Assembly (NCBI GenBank): GCA_037013685.1
Contig: CM072894.1
Span: forward strand, 5,644,841-5,708,840
DNA length: 64,000 nucleotides
Source of the DNA: Acridotheres tristis
Lineage: Eukaryota > Chordata > Aves > Passeriformes > Sturnidae
Reading direction: 5' to 3'
Part shown: positions 1-13,448 of the stretch, piece by piece
Layout of the letters: each line of letters opens with the position of its first letter
Numbering within the stretch: position 1 is the stretch's first letter
Program-made: the position numbers and the translations under genes
The notes under the pieces: generated by a model
Database searches by the model: none
The model's input: the letters and a program-made list of their open reading frames with translations, nothing else
What the model was told of the DNA's origin: nothing

Positions 1-3000
1 TTCCACTTCACTTTATTGAGCTGAGTTCACAAAACAAACCTTGTGACTTTCACACTGCATATGTTTAATTCCCGATCTCTTTCCATTTAGGATTGTATAA
101 ATCAGGTCAGAAAAACAAGGCACAATCTTTAGAAATGTTATTTTAAGATAGTTAAGCCCTTAATGCTGTTCCATCCGACACTAGGCAGGATTCATTGCAG
201 AAGTTCAGTAATTAAGTCAAATCACATGCTGTGCTTCAGGGCTGGGAGAGGAGCTTGGCACCAGAGATGCAGAGATGCCCTTTTGCATTTCTTTAGCAGT
301 TGTTCTCACATCACCACCTCAAAAGAGCTTTGTGCCTCTGTCCAGCCTTCTCCACTCACCTCCCTGACACCCAGCATCTCCAACAGCATGGGGGAAAAGT
401 GGACTTAGTTTAAGGATTTAAACTTGGTGACAAAACGCCTGCTGACTTTAAAGCTCCTTCCTCTTCGTGTTGACTGTTTGTGTGAGACTTTTCCCCCTGA
501 TTATGTAAAATCTGTGCAAATGTTTGCTTTAGATGATGAAATGTATACAACATGAACTTCTGGGACATACTGCTCACAATTGCTGAAGCAAAATGCTGAG
601 ATATGTAGGAAAGGCTGCAGTAATTGTTAGAATATTGATGACTTCATGCATTAAGAGACTTACATTTGTGAAATTAAGGAAGATAATATATCTGTAGGCT
701 CCTGACTTTTTCAGAGAAAACCGGTAAGGCCAAGCATAGTTTGTATAAAAGTATTTTACACCGAGTTTGAGGGATAGCATTTTCCTGTTGAATGAACTAC
801 AGGCCACTTGTATATATTTTGAATTACAAGGCAGCAAGGTTGGTAGGGAGGCATTTTCCTGTTGTAGCTGGTGTATAACCTGGGCTGGCAGCTCCCCTTA
901 ACAACTGGACATAACAGCCCTAAATGGGGTGGCTGTTACCTGCCTGTGCTGGCTCCTTCTGTTCAGCTGGCTTTCTGCCCACCTAGAAATTACTCAATAA
1001 AAACTGAGTAAAATATATGAGCCTGGAGTGATCTTTATACAATCCCTCCCCAAGTACCTTCCTTATTTTACCTCCAACATTTCCTGTTGTTCATTGGATC
1101 GCTAATATTGTCTGTTAAGTTAGGGGGGAAAAAAAGAAATTGGATCAACCTAATTTTCTAATAGATGTTTAAGGTGAAAGACCAATACACAAATTCTGAT
1201 ACGGACTTGAAGTTTAATAGTGACATAGCTAGAAAGAGTCATTTATGAACCAGTAATGTTAATTTATGAGAATGAGCAAGACCTGAAATTATAGCTCTTG
1301 TGACATTCTTTTAAAAGAAAAACCAAACCAAACTCAAACAACTCTTAATTTCTTTTGGCTTTAGTAAATATTGTGTGGGTTGTAAATGCACACTTCTAGT
1401 GAAAAGCCATCTGTAATGCTGTATATTTCAGGATATTTTGGTAGAAGTGTCAACACTGTGACTGTTTGCTGCCACTTGGTATAGGTGTTCTGAAAACCTG
1501 GGGTTTGGCAGCTTTTGTTGTTGTTTGGTTTTTTTGTTTGTGTTTTTTTTTTTTTTCACTGCTTTTTTGTTTTGTTTTTTTTTTCCATTTTGTGTTTCTA
1601 GCTTTATGTTTTGATGGAGGAAGCCTTGTGCCTGGGCTCGTTTCTCCCAGGTACATCTGAGGAAGATGGGTTGGCTGTGGCTCAAAGCGAGCATAAGGAC
1701 AGGAGCAGTTCAGCACAGCTGGGTGCTGGAGTGGGAAGCCAAAGCCTGGAAATAGCCCTTGGCCATGTCCTGGCAGGCAGGAGCCTGGATCTGGTGACTC
1801 CCAGGCAGGGTGGGAGGGTGCTGCAGCGTCTTTGTTGTGTGACATTGGAGGAACCTTGAGCTGATCTCGTTTTCTTTGCCAAAAAGCCGTTTATTAAAAG
1901 CACTTTTGTGTTGCAACTTCTTGTGATTCCAATAGAAAAGTCCTGTAATTGAAATGAAGCTGCTTTGGTCTGTATCCTGAATACATCTGTTTGATACTGT
2001 TTGAAAAAAAGAAAAAATGGGGGGAGGGGGAAGAAGTGTTAAAGGAGATAATTAGAGAAAAGCTAATTAAATGCATTGCTTTGTATTTTTTATGAGCTCA
2101 CTTTGGAAAAAATGTATATTAAATACTTTTCACTACTGCCCTCTTCTCTCCTGCTCTTCTCTATTTCATTTCAAAGATGCAAGTGTTTTATGAGAGGAGA
2201 TTCAAAAATATTTTTTCAATGCTTTGAGATAATTCTAAATATTCATCTTTTCTACCAGTTGACTGGACTCTAATCTTCTTGAATGCAAATTCTGATTAGA
2301 GCATCCAGATATATGAAAAGCCTGAGATGCATTTATGCCACAGACTCTGAATTTTATTTGTCTCTCAACCTCTTAAAAATTTCCAGTATCTGTTAAATAC
2401 TGGGAATTTCTTTGAGAGAACAGAAATTCCCAGTACCTGATCAGCATTTCTGGATACATCTGATGCCTGGAGTTTTAGCAGCCAAATGCTTGGCAAAGGA
2501 GACAGATCCCTCTTGCCTTTGTCCAGTACTTAATAAATACTTGTGTCTTTTTGGTCTCATGGAAAAGCAACAGAGTACACATGCAGGCAGTTCAGCCTGG
2601 AAAGCAAATGGGGAGAAATTTGCCATTTTCCATGATGATTTAAAGACTGAAAAGCTGTGATAAAATCATTATTGTTGCTCTTTGCATGTGATGTTTGTTG
2701 GCAGGGAAAACGTTCCTGTTCCCTACAGACTGCTCCCAAACTCCTGACACACCTTCAGCTCAGATGCCTGTAGTCCCATGGGAACACAGGTCTCAGCTTT
2801 TAGGGGTAAGAAAATATAAAGGAATAATAGTAAAGAACTGAAACAACACCCTTCCCCCCCTCAACCCCCCCAAATTTCAACAGGATCTTTAGACAGGAAA
2901 CACAGTGAGAGGCACAGGAGCTCTTCAGCTCTTTACTCTTGTCTTGTGGGGCTGGAGAAATGGAGAATTTGCCCTTTTCTCCAGGGGTGGATTCTCACCT

Positions 3001-6000
3001 CAGAGCGAGCCCTGCTCTATCCTACTGTGGGGAATTTCTTTTGCTTTGGCCACTTCTGCTCTTTGCAGGTTGCTTGCATGTCCTTGGGTTTTTGCTTGGT
3101 TTAGGTTTTCCTTCTGTTTTATTTAATCAGTTTATGCTTCTAATTCAAAATCTACCCGTGGAGTTTAGGGCATATAGCATTTATATACAGTAGTTTAAAA
3201 TTACAGCACTTCCTTTTTTTACCCTCCCTCCAGATCCCTTAGTAATTATAAGAAAGATAGATTATTTTATCTACAGCTTTTCCAGGCACAGTAATTTAGT
3301 CAAGAAGGTCACCTCTTTGCTCCTGTTCAAAAATCTGGTTTTGCAACTTTTAACATTGTATATTCCTGTGGGTTTTAGCCTAATAAGAGAAATATAGGGA
3401 AAATTGCAATGACTTGGTGGAAGTCTGCTAAGGATGGAAGAGTTTAATTGTTAACTGTTGTTAAGATAATAACTGTTTTACATTAATATACCTTATTGAC
3501 AATTTACAAATAAATCAGCCTGGAAGTAAGATAATCTTAGAACATACATAGCAGGTTTAAAGGAAATATTCCTGGAAATGCACTGTGTGAGCACAGTCCC
3601 ACTCATCCCTGACACAGAACTTTGAAAGAGATGCTGCTGTTTTACATTCTTGCCTTTTATTACTGAATAATGAACCTCATATGAAGATTTTTTTTTTTTG
3701 TGGGCTGTAGAGAATCACTGACAATTCTGGCTGAATTACACACACAGACTTTTTATCTGACTTACTGGGTTTTTTTATGTCTATCTGAATGCAGCTTCTT
3801 TGGAGCACAGTTGGGATAAATTCTGGGCTGGATGACAGACATTTCCAGTTCAGGAGACAGGTATTAGTCAACTTTGGGCAAATAAAGCACGAAGAGAATG
3901 TTGCTGTTGGGTGGAAGATGGCAGGGCTCTCTCTCTCTAGTTTGTGCATACTTCCTTTGAGTGTGCTGCCAAGCTTAGAAACGTGTTTGGATGCAGCACA
4001 GACCTCACTCTCCACTGGAATGTGAAAGGATAGCTTTGGGCAGTAGACTTTGTATCGAGTCACACACAGCCCGTCTGTGTCAGCCTTAAACTGCAGCTGC
4101 TGCTTTCTGTCCTGCCAGCAGCACAAATCCAGCATGAAATCCCTTCCACCTATCTCTTCATAGCTGAGCTAGCCCAGGCTGGAGCTCCAGCACAGATTTG
4201 GTAGCGTGCAAGTTTGGCATCCACAGACGTGGATGAATGTATCTTGGGCATCCACGTTGGATGGACTGGGATCTGTGCTGCCATCCTTGGTTTAAGAGTG
4301 TGCAAAGAATAAGCTAGAGGGTTGGTTTCTGAGAAGCAGAGGAGGAGGGCTGGAAATACATGCTTTGTCCTTAAAACACTCTGGCCCTCGTGAACTGTAG
4401 CTCACCTTCATCTGTGCTGTGGCCAGCTATCCACTGTGCTGAAATCATAAAATACGTGGGGGATTTTTGGGAGCCGGGAAATGATTTTGTGTTAGAGATC
4501 CATAATTACATGATTTTGTGTTCGTACCTTATATACCTTCAATTTTAATAACTTTTGGCTATGTAAGTGAGTTCTTAAGAAGGCTTTGAGTACTGTCAAA
4601 CTCTTGGATTAGAGGCAAGTGTGATGAGAAATAATCAGTTTGTGTTACTGAGGTGAGATGGGGTGGGTGAGAATGGATGGGGGAGCTGACTGTGTTAGCT
4701 GTCATCAGCAAGTTGGGGAATTAGAAGAAAACATACAACCATTTGTGTATTTTTTCAATCGTTATTATTATTGCATAGGAATAGAAAAGGGCCAATGTAT
4801 TCTTTAGGGCTGTTGTAAAGGGGAATTAAAAAGACTACAGCAGGTATTTTTACAGAGAAGAGTGGAGATGCCAGGAAAGAGCTGCCTGTGACCTGGCTGA
4901 GGATTAAGTAGAGCTACAGCACCTCAAGGGACATGGGGGGTAAAGGCTTGGTCGTGGGTTTATCCAGAGGGACACTTTCCCAGGAGAGGGAACTACACCT
5001 GGGACCAGCCCTGACAGCTTAGCTGGCTGATACTCCTTCAGCCTGATGGGCTCACACTTTCATTCCCAAGGAATTTAAATTCCACTATACTTAATTTGTA
5101 GTTCCTCTCAATGCCATAATTTGAAGCAGCCTAAACTGGTTATTTTATAGTATGGGTTCACATATTTCATTTAGATTATTATTTAAAGTTTAATGCATGT
5201 GATTTAGTCTCTCACAGCATAAACCAACATTTAAAAAGGACACAGTTCAAGGAGAAGCTTGTAGTTCCTAGTCAGTCATGGCTCAGGTATCTGTTCTTAC
5301 AGCTATTAAATACTACTTCATCCCTCTGACTGATGAAGGCATTTTGGACTTTGCCTTAGACCCATGTTCTCTTTTCCTCTCCAGTGTTTATTTGTTCCTT
5401 TAAGCTTTCTACTTTTAATATCTTTTCTTCTGTTGTGTAATTCAGCTTTTCCCAAATCCTGGATTTGTGGGGATGGGCAAACATGTAAAGCTGGCTGTGT
5501 ATCTGGCTTGACAAACCAAAAAGGAAAAATTACTGAAGAGTTCGACTGGGAAATAAAAGTAATGTAGGTTTGGGCAGTTCTTTATCTTTTCCAGTTCAGA
5601 GGAAATCCAGCATGGAGCAATATTCAGTAACCTCACTACTCCCTATTGCTTCCCATATTGCTTGTGTAGAGATTTAAAGGAAAACCTCTAAGAATGAAGG
5701 AATATGAGGGAAGTGTGAAGCAGGAGCATTTAATTTTTCTGTGTAATCTTAGGTCTGTTAAAACATCCACCACACCGGGGCAGCAGTCAGCAAGCGTAGG
5801 TTGCCTGAGCTGCCGCTCCTGTCCCCAGTGTGGAATATTTGGCATTCTGGAGGAGACCAGCAATTGATTTTCATTGTCTGTGTGGTTTCTTTTGAGGCAC
5901 GCTCATCTTCTGATCTGGATTAACTAGCAGTTGCTAACTGCTTGGGTCGGTGTGTATGAAGAGGGGAAAAGATAAAGAAATGTATCACCAGCTGGTGCTC

Positions 6001-8250
6001 CTGCCAGCATCTCTGTCTCCAGTGCTCTCATTCAGGTTGTGAGAAGCATTTTATGGATATGCACGTGGCAAATTAACCATGTTCTGCTTATCTGCCAATG
6101 GCAGCTCTATGTTTTAAGGTCTCCCATTTCCTCCTCCTTTGGATTGCTGGTGTACAAAAGGTAATTTTCTCACTGTGACCTGTGGTTAGAAGGGGGATTT
6201 ACAGCCATTACAGGCTAGGTTCCTTTTTACTCCCCCAAGGTCCATATTGAATGTAAAATCTCTCTCTTGGTAACACTGTGGGGTTTTGTGCCATTGACTC
6301 TTTAGAGTACAAGGTAGGGACCCAGTAGATGGTTAATGCACTGCAGGCTCCAGAGGCTCCTTCCATTGCTTTTGCTCTTCATCAGGTCCCAAACCTCACT
6401 GAGACTGGGCTGGGATATGAGCAAGAGTGTTTGTGTGTATTATTTCCTACTGGTTTTCAATGGTGTTAGCATTCTGATAGCCTAACTGATCAAGTGTGGG
6501 GGTTTTTTGAGATTAATCAATTATTTTGATCTTTTTAGAACTGATTTTAATGAGCTAAAGGAAACTTTGTTTCAAAAAAAAAAGAACCAACAACAAAAAA
6601 TTCACCATGTCACGGTGTAGTAGATACCTTAATACAAGAATGGCTCCTGTAATATTATTTAAATGACTTAAAATAAATAAGTGCATGAGAAAAGCAAAAG
6701 TCTAAGGTGAATTATTTTGCAACACGTACTTTCTGGCTTAATCATGCCTATCCATGGTCTTGAGGAGGCTGCTGGGATTTACATGTCAATTGAGGGAGTT
6801 CATTATGTACCTAATGACTCTTTCAGGTTTGGTCCTTATATTTTAAAGCAGTTGTTATCCTCTGTAGATCTATAGCGTTGATTTAAACTATTGTGTGTCA
6901 AATCCTATTAAGGTGATGAGTTTGTTATAATCTGTAATAAATCCTTTTGGAAACGCCGTGATTATCCCTGATGTTCTCCCAGCCGATAGATTCTATCATG
7001 CAGTGAAAGTAAATTAGTTTGATGAGGGAGGCAAAATGAGTGAGAATCTGCAAGTCACATGTGCAGTAAAACATGCTTGGAGTGTCTAAAGAAGGAATAT
7101 GGGTATCTTTTTGAATGACAACATTCCATCAAGGCTATTAATAGCCAGAGGGGAAGTAACTTATTCTTCCTTTTGCTGTTTTGGAAAGGCAGCACTAGAT
7201 GTGCTCCTGGTTTTAGTCCCTGTGTTCATTCTCCTGATGTGGATGGCAGTGTGTATCACTGGCCTGAAATGGCCACTTATGGTCCAGGCCCCACTTGTTG
7301 AGAAGATGGACAACTGAATATCAGCATATAAAGAAATCCTGATTTTTGTGCATGCACGTTGTGTCTGGGGCAAGGAGCCAGTAACAAATCTGACCGAGGA
7401 GAACTGAAGCATCTGGACACAACATTATGGAGAAAAATGCAGTGCAAACATGGAAAAAATGTAGTAATGTAGATAAATTAATTAATCTCTGCATGTGTTG
7501 GTAAGAGGCCCAAGTTATTTGCAATAAATCTTGGAGCTTTTTCAAGATGGAAGTTCTTTTGAACTGTCAGCTTGTATGTATGTCTGATAAAACCTATAAT
7601 TAGATTGGCATACTGAGTAGGTTCGGGCCTCACAATATTGAGAATGCACAGTATATGGAATAAGTGTTCTATTGAAGTCAATAAAATATGTATATAATTA
7701 ATAGGGTTAGTATTTTATCTAAAAGTATGTAACAGAATTGGCTACTAGTAGCTGGTTCTGTGTATTAAAATTAATTTAAATATTATATTGTTGTTTAAGT
7801 TTGACTTGCAAATTTTGTATTAAGTAGGGATGAGTTATCCCTTCCTGTTTTATCTCCCTAAAATGATTACAAAGGAGAATGTTTTCTCCAAAAACCAATT
7901 CCAGTGCCAACATACATTGACATTGATTATCATCCATCTACTTTATGTGTGGGTAAAATACATGTAGGTGCATGTGTATGTGTGTGCTTTTTAACTATGT
8001 ACAGGTCTCCTGCTCAGCTTTTAACCTTCAGCTCCATAGTTTAGGCTGTGTGTCCCAGAACTATTTGCACAAATATTTTATAGTTACAGGCTTACCAACA
8101 TATCAGGCTGCTTTTTTCTGCACGTGTCAAACCCTTCAATGTTATGTTTTAGTAAAGCTGCTTGGAGTGGTCCTCACTGCTTTAAAGCCAGAAGTGCCAG
8201 CAAACTGCAGGTGCATTCCAATGTCCAAAGTATTTATTTTTTTCTGCTAA
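1..8250. other. Unassigned single-copy DNA, no gene seen
   Basis: No exon, RNA gene or named transposon was recognised here. Open frames on both strands are short and overlapping, and none has a familiar domain. Visible low-complexity sites are a T14 tract at 1543-1556 inside a longer T/G-rich stretch (about 1515-1586), a G-rich run at 2019-2030, and a C-rich run near 2850-2872. The part from about 6731 to 7015 keeps several CpG dinucleotides in AT-rich sequence and is discussed under findings. The longest open frame, on the minus strand at 3677-4135 (152 codons), shows no recognisable protein features and is probably chance. Confidence 0.6.
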
Positions 8251-8320
8251 ATTGTAGAATTCTGGAATGGTTTGGGTTGGAAAGGATCATCTCATTCCAC
8301 CCCCTGCCATGGGTGCCCAC
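8251..8320 (-). repeat. CR1 LINE 3' end fragment, severely 5'-truncated
   Basis: The plus strand reads as the reverse complement of a CR1 3' end. It has a degraded terminal motif (TAGAATTCTGGAATGG), then the bird CR1 phrase GGTTTGGGTTGGAAAGGATC, then the CCACCCCCTGCCATGGG block. Only about 70 bp remain before the match stops at a T25 tract. CR1 elements are non-LTR retrotransposons that usually leave 5'-truncated copies with the 3' end intact, and this fits that pattern. It carries no coding capacity. Confidence 0.85.
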
Positions 8321-8345
8321 TTTTTTTTTTTTTTTTTTTTTTTTT
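8321..8345 (+). repeat. Poly(T) tract, 25 bases
   Basis: An uninterrupted run of 25 T begins exactly where the CR1 match ends. It could be an expanded mononucleotide repeat, or the A-tail of a separate minus-strand insertion into the CR1 copy. Confidence 0.95.
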
Positions 8346-10446
8346 CCAGTGAGAATAAATCAGACAGAAAAATGTCTCTGCCGTGCAAAGATTATTCAAC
8401 ATATTAGTCTTCAATTTTCCCCAGCTTAAAGTCTTAAGTGGTGACATCCAGATTGTCTGATGAGCAATGAACAGAGCATAGAATAGTTATTGTACTGTGT
8501 ATTTATTTTTTTCCTTTGAATTTTATGTATTGGAAGCAGAACTGTGTGTAGAAGGGTGAGGGGTTAATGTGTGTTTTCCAGGATGGCAGTGGGTTTAAAG
8601 GAGGGAGTGGGAGAAAAGAGTGAGGAAAGGCTGAAGAGGTGCATGGAAAGTTTAATGTTATTTTTAAGGCTGACTTGTGAAAGGAAAGTCTGTTCTCATA
8701 ATCAGCCAATTAATTGTTTTCATTGTTTGGAGATTTACCGGCAGTAGGTGGGAAATGCCAAATAATGAAAGCATATCCTCTTGAAATAATGTTATTTCTA
8801 GCCAAAGCCTCCTACCCAGCTCCTCTTGCACCCCCTCACTGAGTGCTGTGGAACTGAAAATCCTGTAGAAACTTGTGCTGTGTGGAGAAGTGTTCCACAG
8901 TCTGGCTGGTTCTAAGGTTGAAGCAAAGGCTGCTATTTAAACCAGTATCAGAATATTCCTACTGAATGTCCTGCTGTTCGTTGCATGGTTCCAAAGTGTC
9001 TTGGAAATAGATTTAAAGCTCCAGAAAATTCCTCTGTAAAGTTCCTTTGGGATTTTTGAGGACTTGGTCAGAAGATCTTTACTGTCTGTTTTTGAAACTT
9101 GGTGTCTATTACTAGTCATGTTTTTATTTAATTTTATTATTAGTTTTTCCTTTTGACAAGGTAGCAGTTCTGTGCCTGGGGGGGCTCTAGGTGTTTTCAT
9201 AGCTTGCTTTCTCCAGCACAGCTCAGCAGATACCAGCATCTTTTGTTTCAGCTAGTCCTTTTTAAAAAATTATTAGGATTGTGTGTACTGAGATTGTATT
9301 TTGCCAAACAAACCCTCCACAATTCTGTGCATATTGAAGTGATGCTAACTATTGATGATTTAGGAGGAGCTGTCATTCTCTTGTATTGTTATAGTGCAGT
9401 CTTGTAAGGAAAAAAAATTCTTGACTATGTTCACAATATTTAGTTTTTCCTACTAATTTTAGGAGGCAGTATCTTTCATGTACCCTCTCTCAGTCTCTCA
9501 GTTTCTCACTTTCTCTCTCATATAGCATTTAATTTCTATGGCTTTCTGTTTGCAATTACTGGGTATCTCCTAGAGAAAGAAGTGGCCAAGATTACCAGAG
9601 CAGTAGGCAGCACTTTCCTAAGATTATTTATTTTCCCCCAGTTTGCTCTGACTATTGTAGCAGTTTCTTAAGTCATCTGACCAAAAATATCCATGTCCTT
9701 TGAGAGGAGGATGCAAGATACTGGGAGGAAAGCTGATCTGTCCTTGGAGATTCCTGTTTGGAAGCCTTTAAAACATGGAGCTCTACTTTTACTCACCAGG
9801 CTTTCAACTTGGGTAAACTCCCAAACTGACCTCTGAGTGTTTCAAAATCAATCTTAAAACACTTACCCAAAATTTCCAAGCATTTTCCAGCCTGCCCCAT
9901 GAAAGGGCAGGAGTTTCATCACCGTTGCTCTCCAGGAAAAGGTTTCTGCTGCTCCATCCTCGTTTGTGTCACTGCTAATTGCCAGCAGCCACTCAAGGCT
10001 GGCTGAGGATGCTTCTTACAGCAGTGAGATGATGGGAGCACCTCTTTAATGGGGGGTTATTTCCTTTGCTGCTATTATGTTTCATTAGAAGGCTTCAGAT
10101 AATCTGAAATGCAGAAATATGGTCCATTAGGTAAATGGTGAGTTTGTGACCTTTGTGTCGCTCTGTTATTTATTCCAGCCACCTTAATAGGTTTGCAGGG
10201 CTTTATGCTCTGAATTGCATTTGAAAATTTTCATGCTAATAAATTTGGCTTGCTTGTGAGGACAAACTTTAGGAATTTAGGTGCTTACTTATTTCCGGGT
10301 TTAGATGACTAGTGTGACTGTTATGAGTCGTGCTCGTGGCAAAATTATTGTTAATCTTTACGACTTCCAAAATGTTTGGATTCATAAGTGTGAGTTTATA
10401 GATTGTCACTTGACATTTATCTATTAATTTTTAAGGAAGCACTTCC
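8346..10446. other. Unassigned single-copy DNA, no gene seen
   Basis: No gene or named repeat was recognised. A pyrimidine-rich CT microsatellite-like stretch lies at about 9484-9520. The interval 10071-10430 retains several CpG sites and has a composition suggestive of a conserved non-coding element (see findings). Confidence 0.6.
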
Positions 10447-10468
10447 TTTTTTTTTTTTTTTTTTTTTT
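10447..10468 (+). repeat. Poly(T) tract, 22 bases
   Basis: An uninterrupted run of 22 T on the plus strand. No retroposon body was recognised on either side. Confidence 0.95.
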
Positions 10469-11406
10469 AAACATAACCATGCAATGCCAGTTTCAGGCAG
10501 CTCGAACATGTCCCTGTTTTGAGTTAAATAATAAATGTGGTGGTCTGTTTGCTTGTGTAAATCTGGACTGGTAGCTCAGCAGCAGGGGCACAGATGGCCC
10601 TCCAGGGATGTCCTGTGTCCTGTCAGGTTGTCCCCCTCCTGGCTCCTCCTGGGCTCTGGCGCTGGACACCCTGCCTTCTTCTACAAGTCAGGAACTGGGT
10701 GGATCTGCTGGATTCCTGGATCTGCTTCAGCTGGCTTGGAACCCCTGGGGAATAAATATTGCTTGGGAGAGCAGGGAGCTCTCAGAGACCTGTGAGATGT
10801 GACAGCGTTCTGCTTAGCTGATGAATTGCAGTGTAGCAGGAAGGATGCTACAATGACTATTGATTTCTGTTGTGCATAGAACTCATTTTGCTCCAGCTTG
10901 TGAATTGCCTTCATGGGCTGACAATCCATTAAGGATCACTTTGTGTGTCTCTTCCTTCATTATTGCTTCTTTTACTGCTTTCTGCTTTACTGCCTTTAAA
11001 ATACATTGTCAAGGCAAAAATAAAATAGGTACAGGAGAAACTCTAATAGGAGCAGAGCAATTTGACTCTTGGTAAATTACTTTATTGCAAAAAATATAGG
11101 GGACAATCTACAAAGACAATTTCAAGGAGCTAAACATATTATATTAAAATTATTTTAGAGTAGAGTAACTCACCTAATGATTGTAATTTTGTGTCATGAA
11201 ATGCACCTTTTATTGTAAGGTTGGCTTTTTTTTTTCCTTAAGTCTGAAGACCTAAAATACCAGTTTTATGTGGGCATAATTTAGTCTTGTCCATTCTGCA
11301 TGGCCAGTTGGTGCTTCATATTCTGAATATGTGCCAATGATACCTTCAGAGATGCAATGCTTGATTTTTTTCAGGGACTGGAGGGTTGTTGCTTTTCATT
11401 CAGGAT
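10469..11406. other. Unassigned DNA, no gene seen
   Basis: The stretch 10560-10800 is more GC-rich than its surroundings and has overlapping short open frames in two plus-strand phases. None resembles a known protein and there is no convincing exon structure. Nothing else was recognised. Confidence 0.55.
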
Positions 11407-11512
11407 AAACAGTTAAGCAGTATGTTCCTCTACATTAATTTTTTGCTACTTCAAGGAGTAAACAGGGAAGTTGTATGTTCCTCTATATTAACTTTTTGCT
11501 ATTCCAAGGAAA
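11407..11512 (+). repeat. Tandem duplication, 53-bp unit x2
   Basis: Copy 1 (11407-11459) and copy 2 (11460-11512) sit head to tail. Both contain GTATGTTCCTCTA followed by a T-run and TTTGCTA, at the same spacing. By eye they match at about 43 of 53 positions with no gap. The unit is not recognised as a known repeat. The divergence suggests an old local duplication rather than a polymorphic minisatellite. Confidence 0.85.
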
Positions 11513-13074
11513 TAGACAAGTTTTGTGACACAAATGCACTAATAGTAAAATCAAATTACTTTTGCTTGAAAATGTGGTATTTTCCTTGGTCATGTAATCA
11601 CATTGATTAGGTTTTGTCATTATACAAAGGGTTGGAATTCAGAATGTCTAGATAAGGCTGTCAAATGTAGGACTGCCAAATTAAGAGGACCAGTGCATTG
11701 TGCTCCATTATGAAAGAAAGTGTATTATTTTTGTCATCAAGACAATTTTTTAACTGGTAATAACTTCCCATGTGCACTTGTTTTGTTTCCTTTTTGAGCT
11801 GTTTTGTTTGGTATTAGGCAAGTCATTTCCCCCCCCCTAGGTCTCCTTCTGTTGCAGTGTCCCAGTCTCAGGGATGGATGCTCCCTCTCTGCAGGGTGAT
11901 TTGTGATCTAGTGGTGGAAAACTCCACTGAGAGGCTGGACTCTGCATTTTTTAGGAAACAGATGTTGCTCCTCAAATCTGCTTTAAAAAAAACAGAACTA
12001 ACGTGTCCTGTGGCTATTAAAATTTAGTTTAATGCAGTTACAAGAGCAAGATGGCTTTCACATTACAGGATTTTTTTTCTGTTTTTCTGGCTTTATCCCC
12101 CAGCTTGGACATTTGTGTGAAGGTCTGATTCATCTGCCTCCTGCAGCTTCTGGCAGATCCCGAGTTCTCCTGCCAGGAACCTTGGCCTCAGTTCCTGCCA
12201 GGAGTTCTCTGGTGATCAGTGACCTCATTAATGGCATCTCCTGGCTCTCAGTGCAGTGATTTCTACCCCAGAGTGGCTCCAAGTACATTAGGCTAAGTTG
12301 TTTTATGCAAGTGCTTGGCCAGGCTCTTGGTACTTCTTCTTTTCCTCCCACCTCTTCTTCCTTACACTTAAGATTTTAGCATTAGCTGATCTCTATCTTG
12401 AATATATATATATTGATCTTGATCTATATCTTCCCATTGCCTCTGTTTGGTAACCTGAGGAGTTATGTTCTAGTTACTATCTATTTAAAAAAATAATAGT
12501 AATTGAATGACAATAAACACCATTTGCAAACTTGACTGTGTCTTGGTTTGCCTGGAAGACCGTGGCAAGGGTACAGAAATAAAATGAATGTTTTCTTTCC
12601 TTAAAACACATGGTGGCCTTCAGCCCCATCTCAGGAGAGGAGAAAGAATGAATTACAGGAGGATTTCCAAGGTGAGATTTTCTGGAATAGACTTAAACCT
12701 GCCTTTCCAGTATGTCATACAGAGGAATTTGGGATTATTAATAGGCATACAAGGGAACAAAATTGGTAACCCCCTCCCCCAGCTGCACGTGCCAAATCAG
12801 GAAAGTTTTAGTTTGGTAAATTAGTTACAGTGCAAATAATTTTCCACCTTCTTTCCCGAGGCCTTTATTGTAGTAAACCATATTCTCCTGCTGATAGGAT
12901 TGAACATTGTAACTACTGGACTGTGGAAGTGGCTCTAACTATACCTGCATGGATCCTTTGAAAACTATATTTTTTTTTATAAATACGTAGAAGAGGGCTT
13001 GGATGCTGTTTATAAACTCAGCAGCATATTTTTTGTTCTATATTTACATTGACCTGACTTTATTTTCTGGCTTT
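11513..13074. other. Unassigned DNA, no gene seen
   Basis: No gene was recognised. A short AT palindrome (AATATATATATATT) lies at 12401-12414. The moderately GC-rich section 12120-12350 has short open frames on both strands without recognisable domains. Confidence 0.55.
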
Positions 13075-13217
13075 CAGTTCGTTTTGTTTTTCCTTAATAA
13101 CAACTTTTTGTTCCTCCCGTTTTGTTTTGGTTTTTTTCCAAATTTTACTAAAGCGGAGAGCTTTTCGTTTTTGGGATTTTTTTTAAATTTTGTTTTTTGT
13201 TTTTTTTTGGGGGGAAG
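13075..13217 (+). repeat. T/G-rich low-complexity block
   Basis: The block is dominated by T with interspersed G and ends in a T9 run and a G-rich stretch (about 13201-13221). It is roughly complementary to the C/A block at 13449-13501, so the two could pair across about 230 bases. Confidence 0.85.
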
Positions 13218-13448
13218 GGGGATTTGACTTTCATTGGTGTATACTACTACAGCATTCACTTTTTTTTATTTGTTTAGGGTCAAACCCTTGGCCATGTACA
13301 TGGAGCATCAAGAGACACAGAAATAAGAGGTTTGTGCCATTTCTGCATCCCATTGAGTGTCAGGAGGGCTGGAGGCACCTGCTCCGTGCTCAGGTCCTGT
13401 GGTAAACTCAACATATGAGTATAAAAACTCTGCAGTAAGCGTAACATC

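Noticed and set aside
777..864. GCATTTTCCTGTTG repeated at 777 and 851 as a tandem duplication
   Set aside because: Only the 14-mer is shared; surrounding bases do not align, so it is likely chance.
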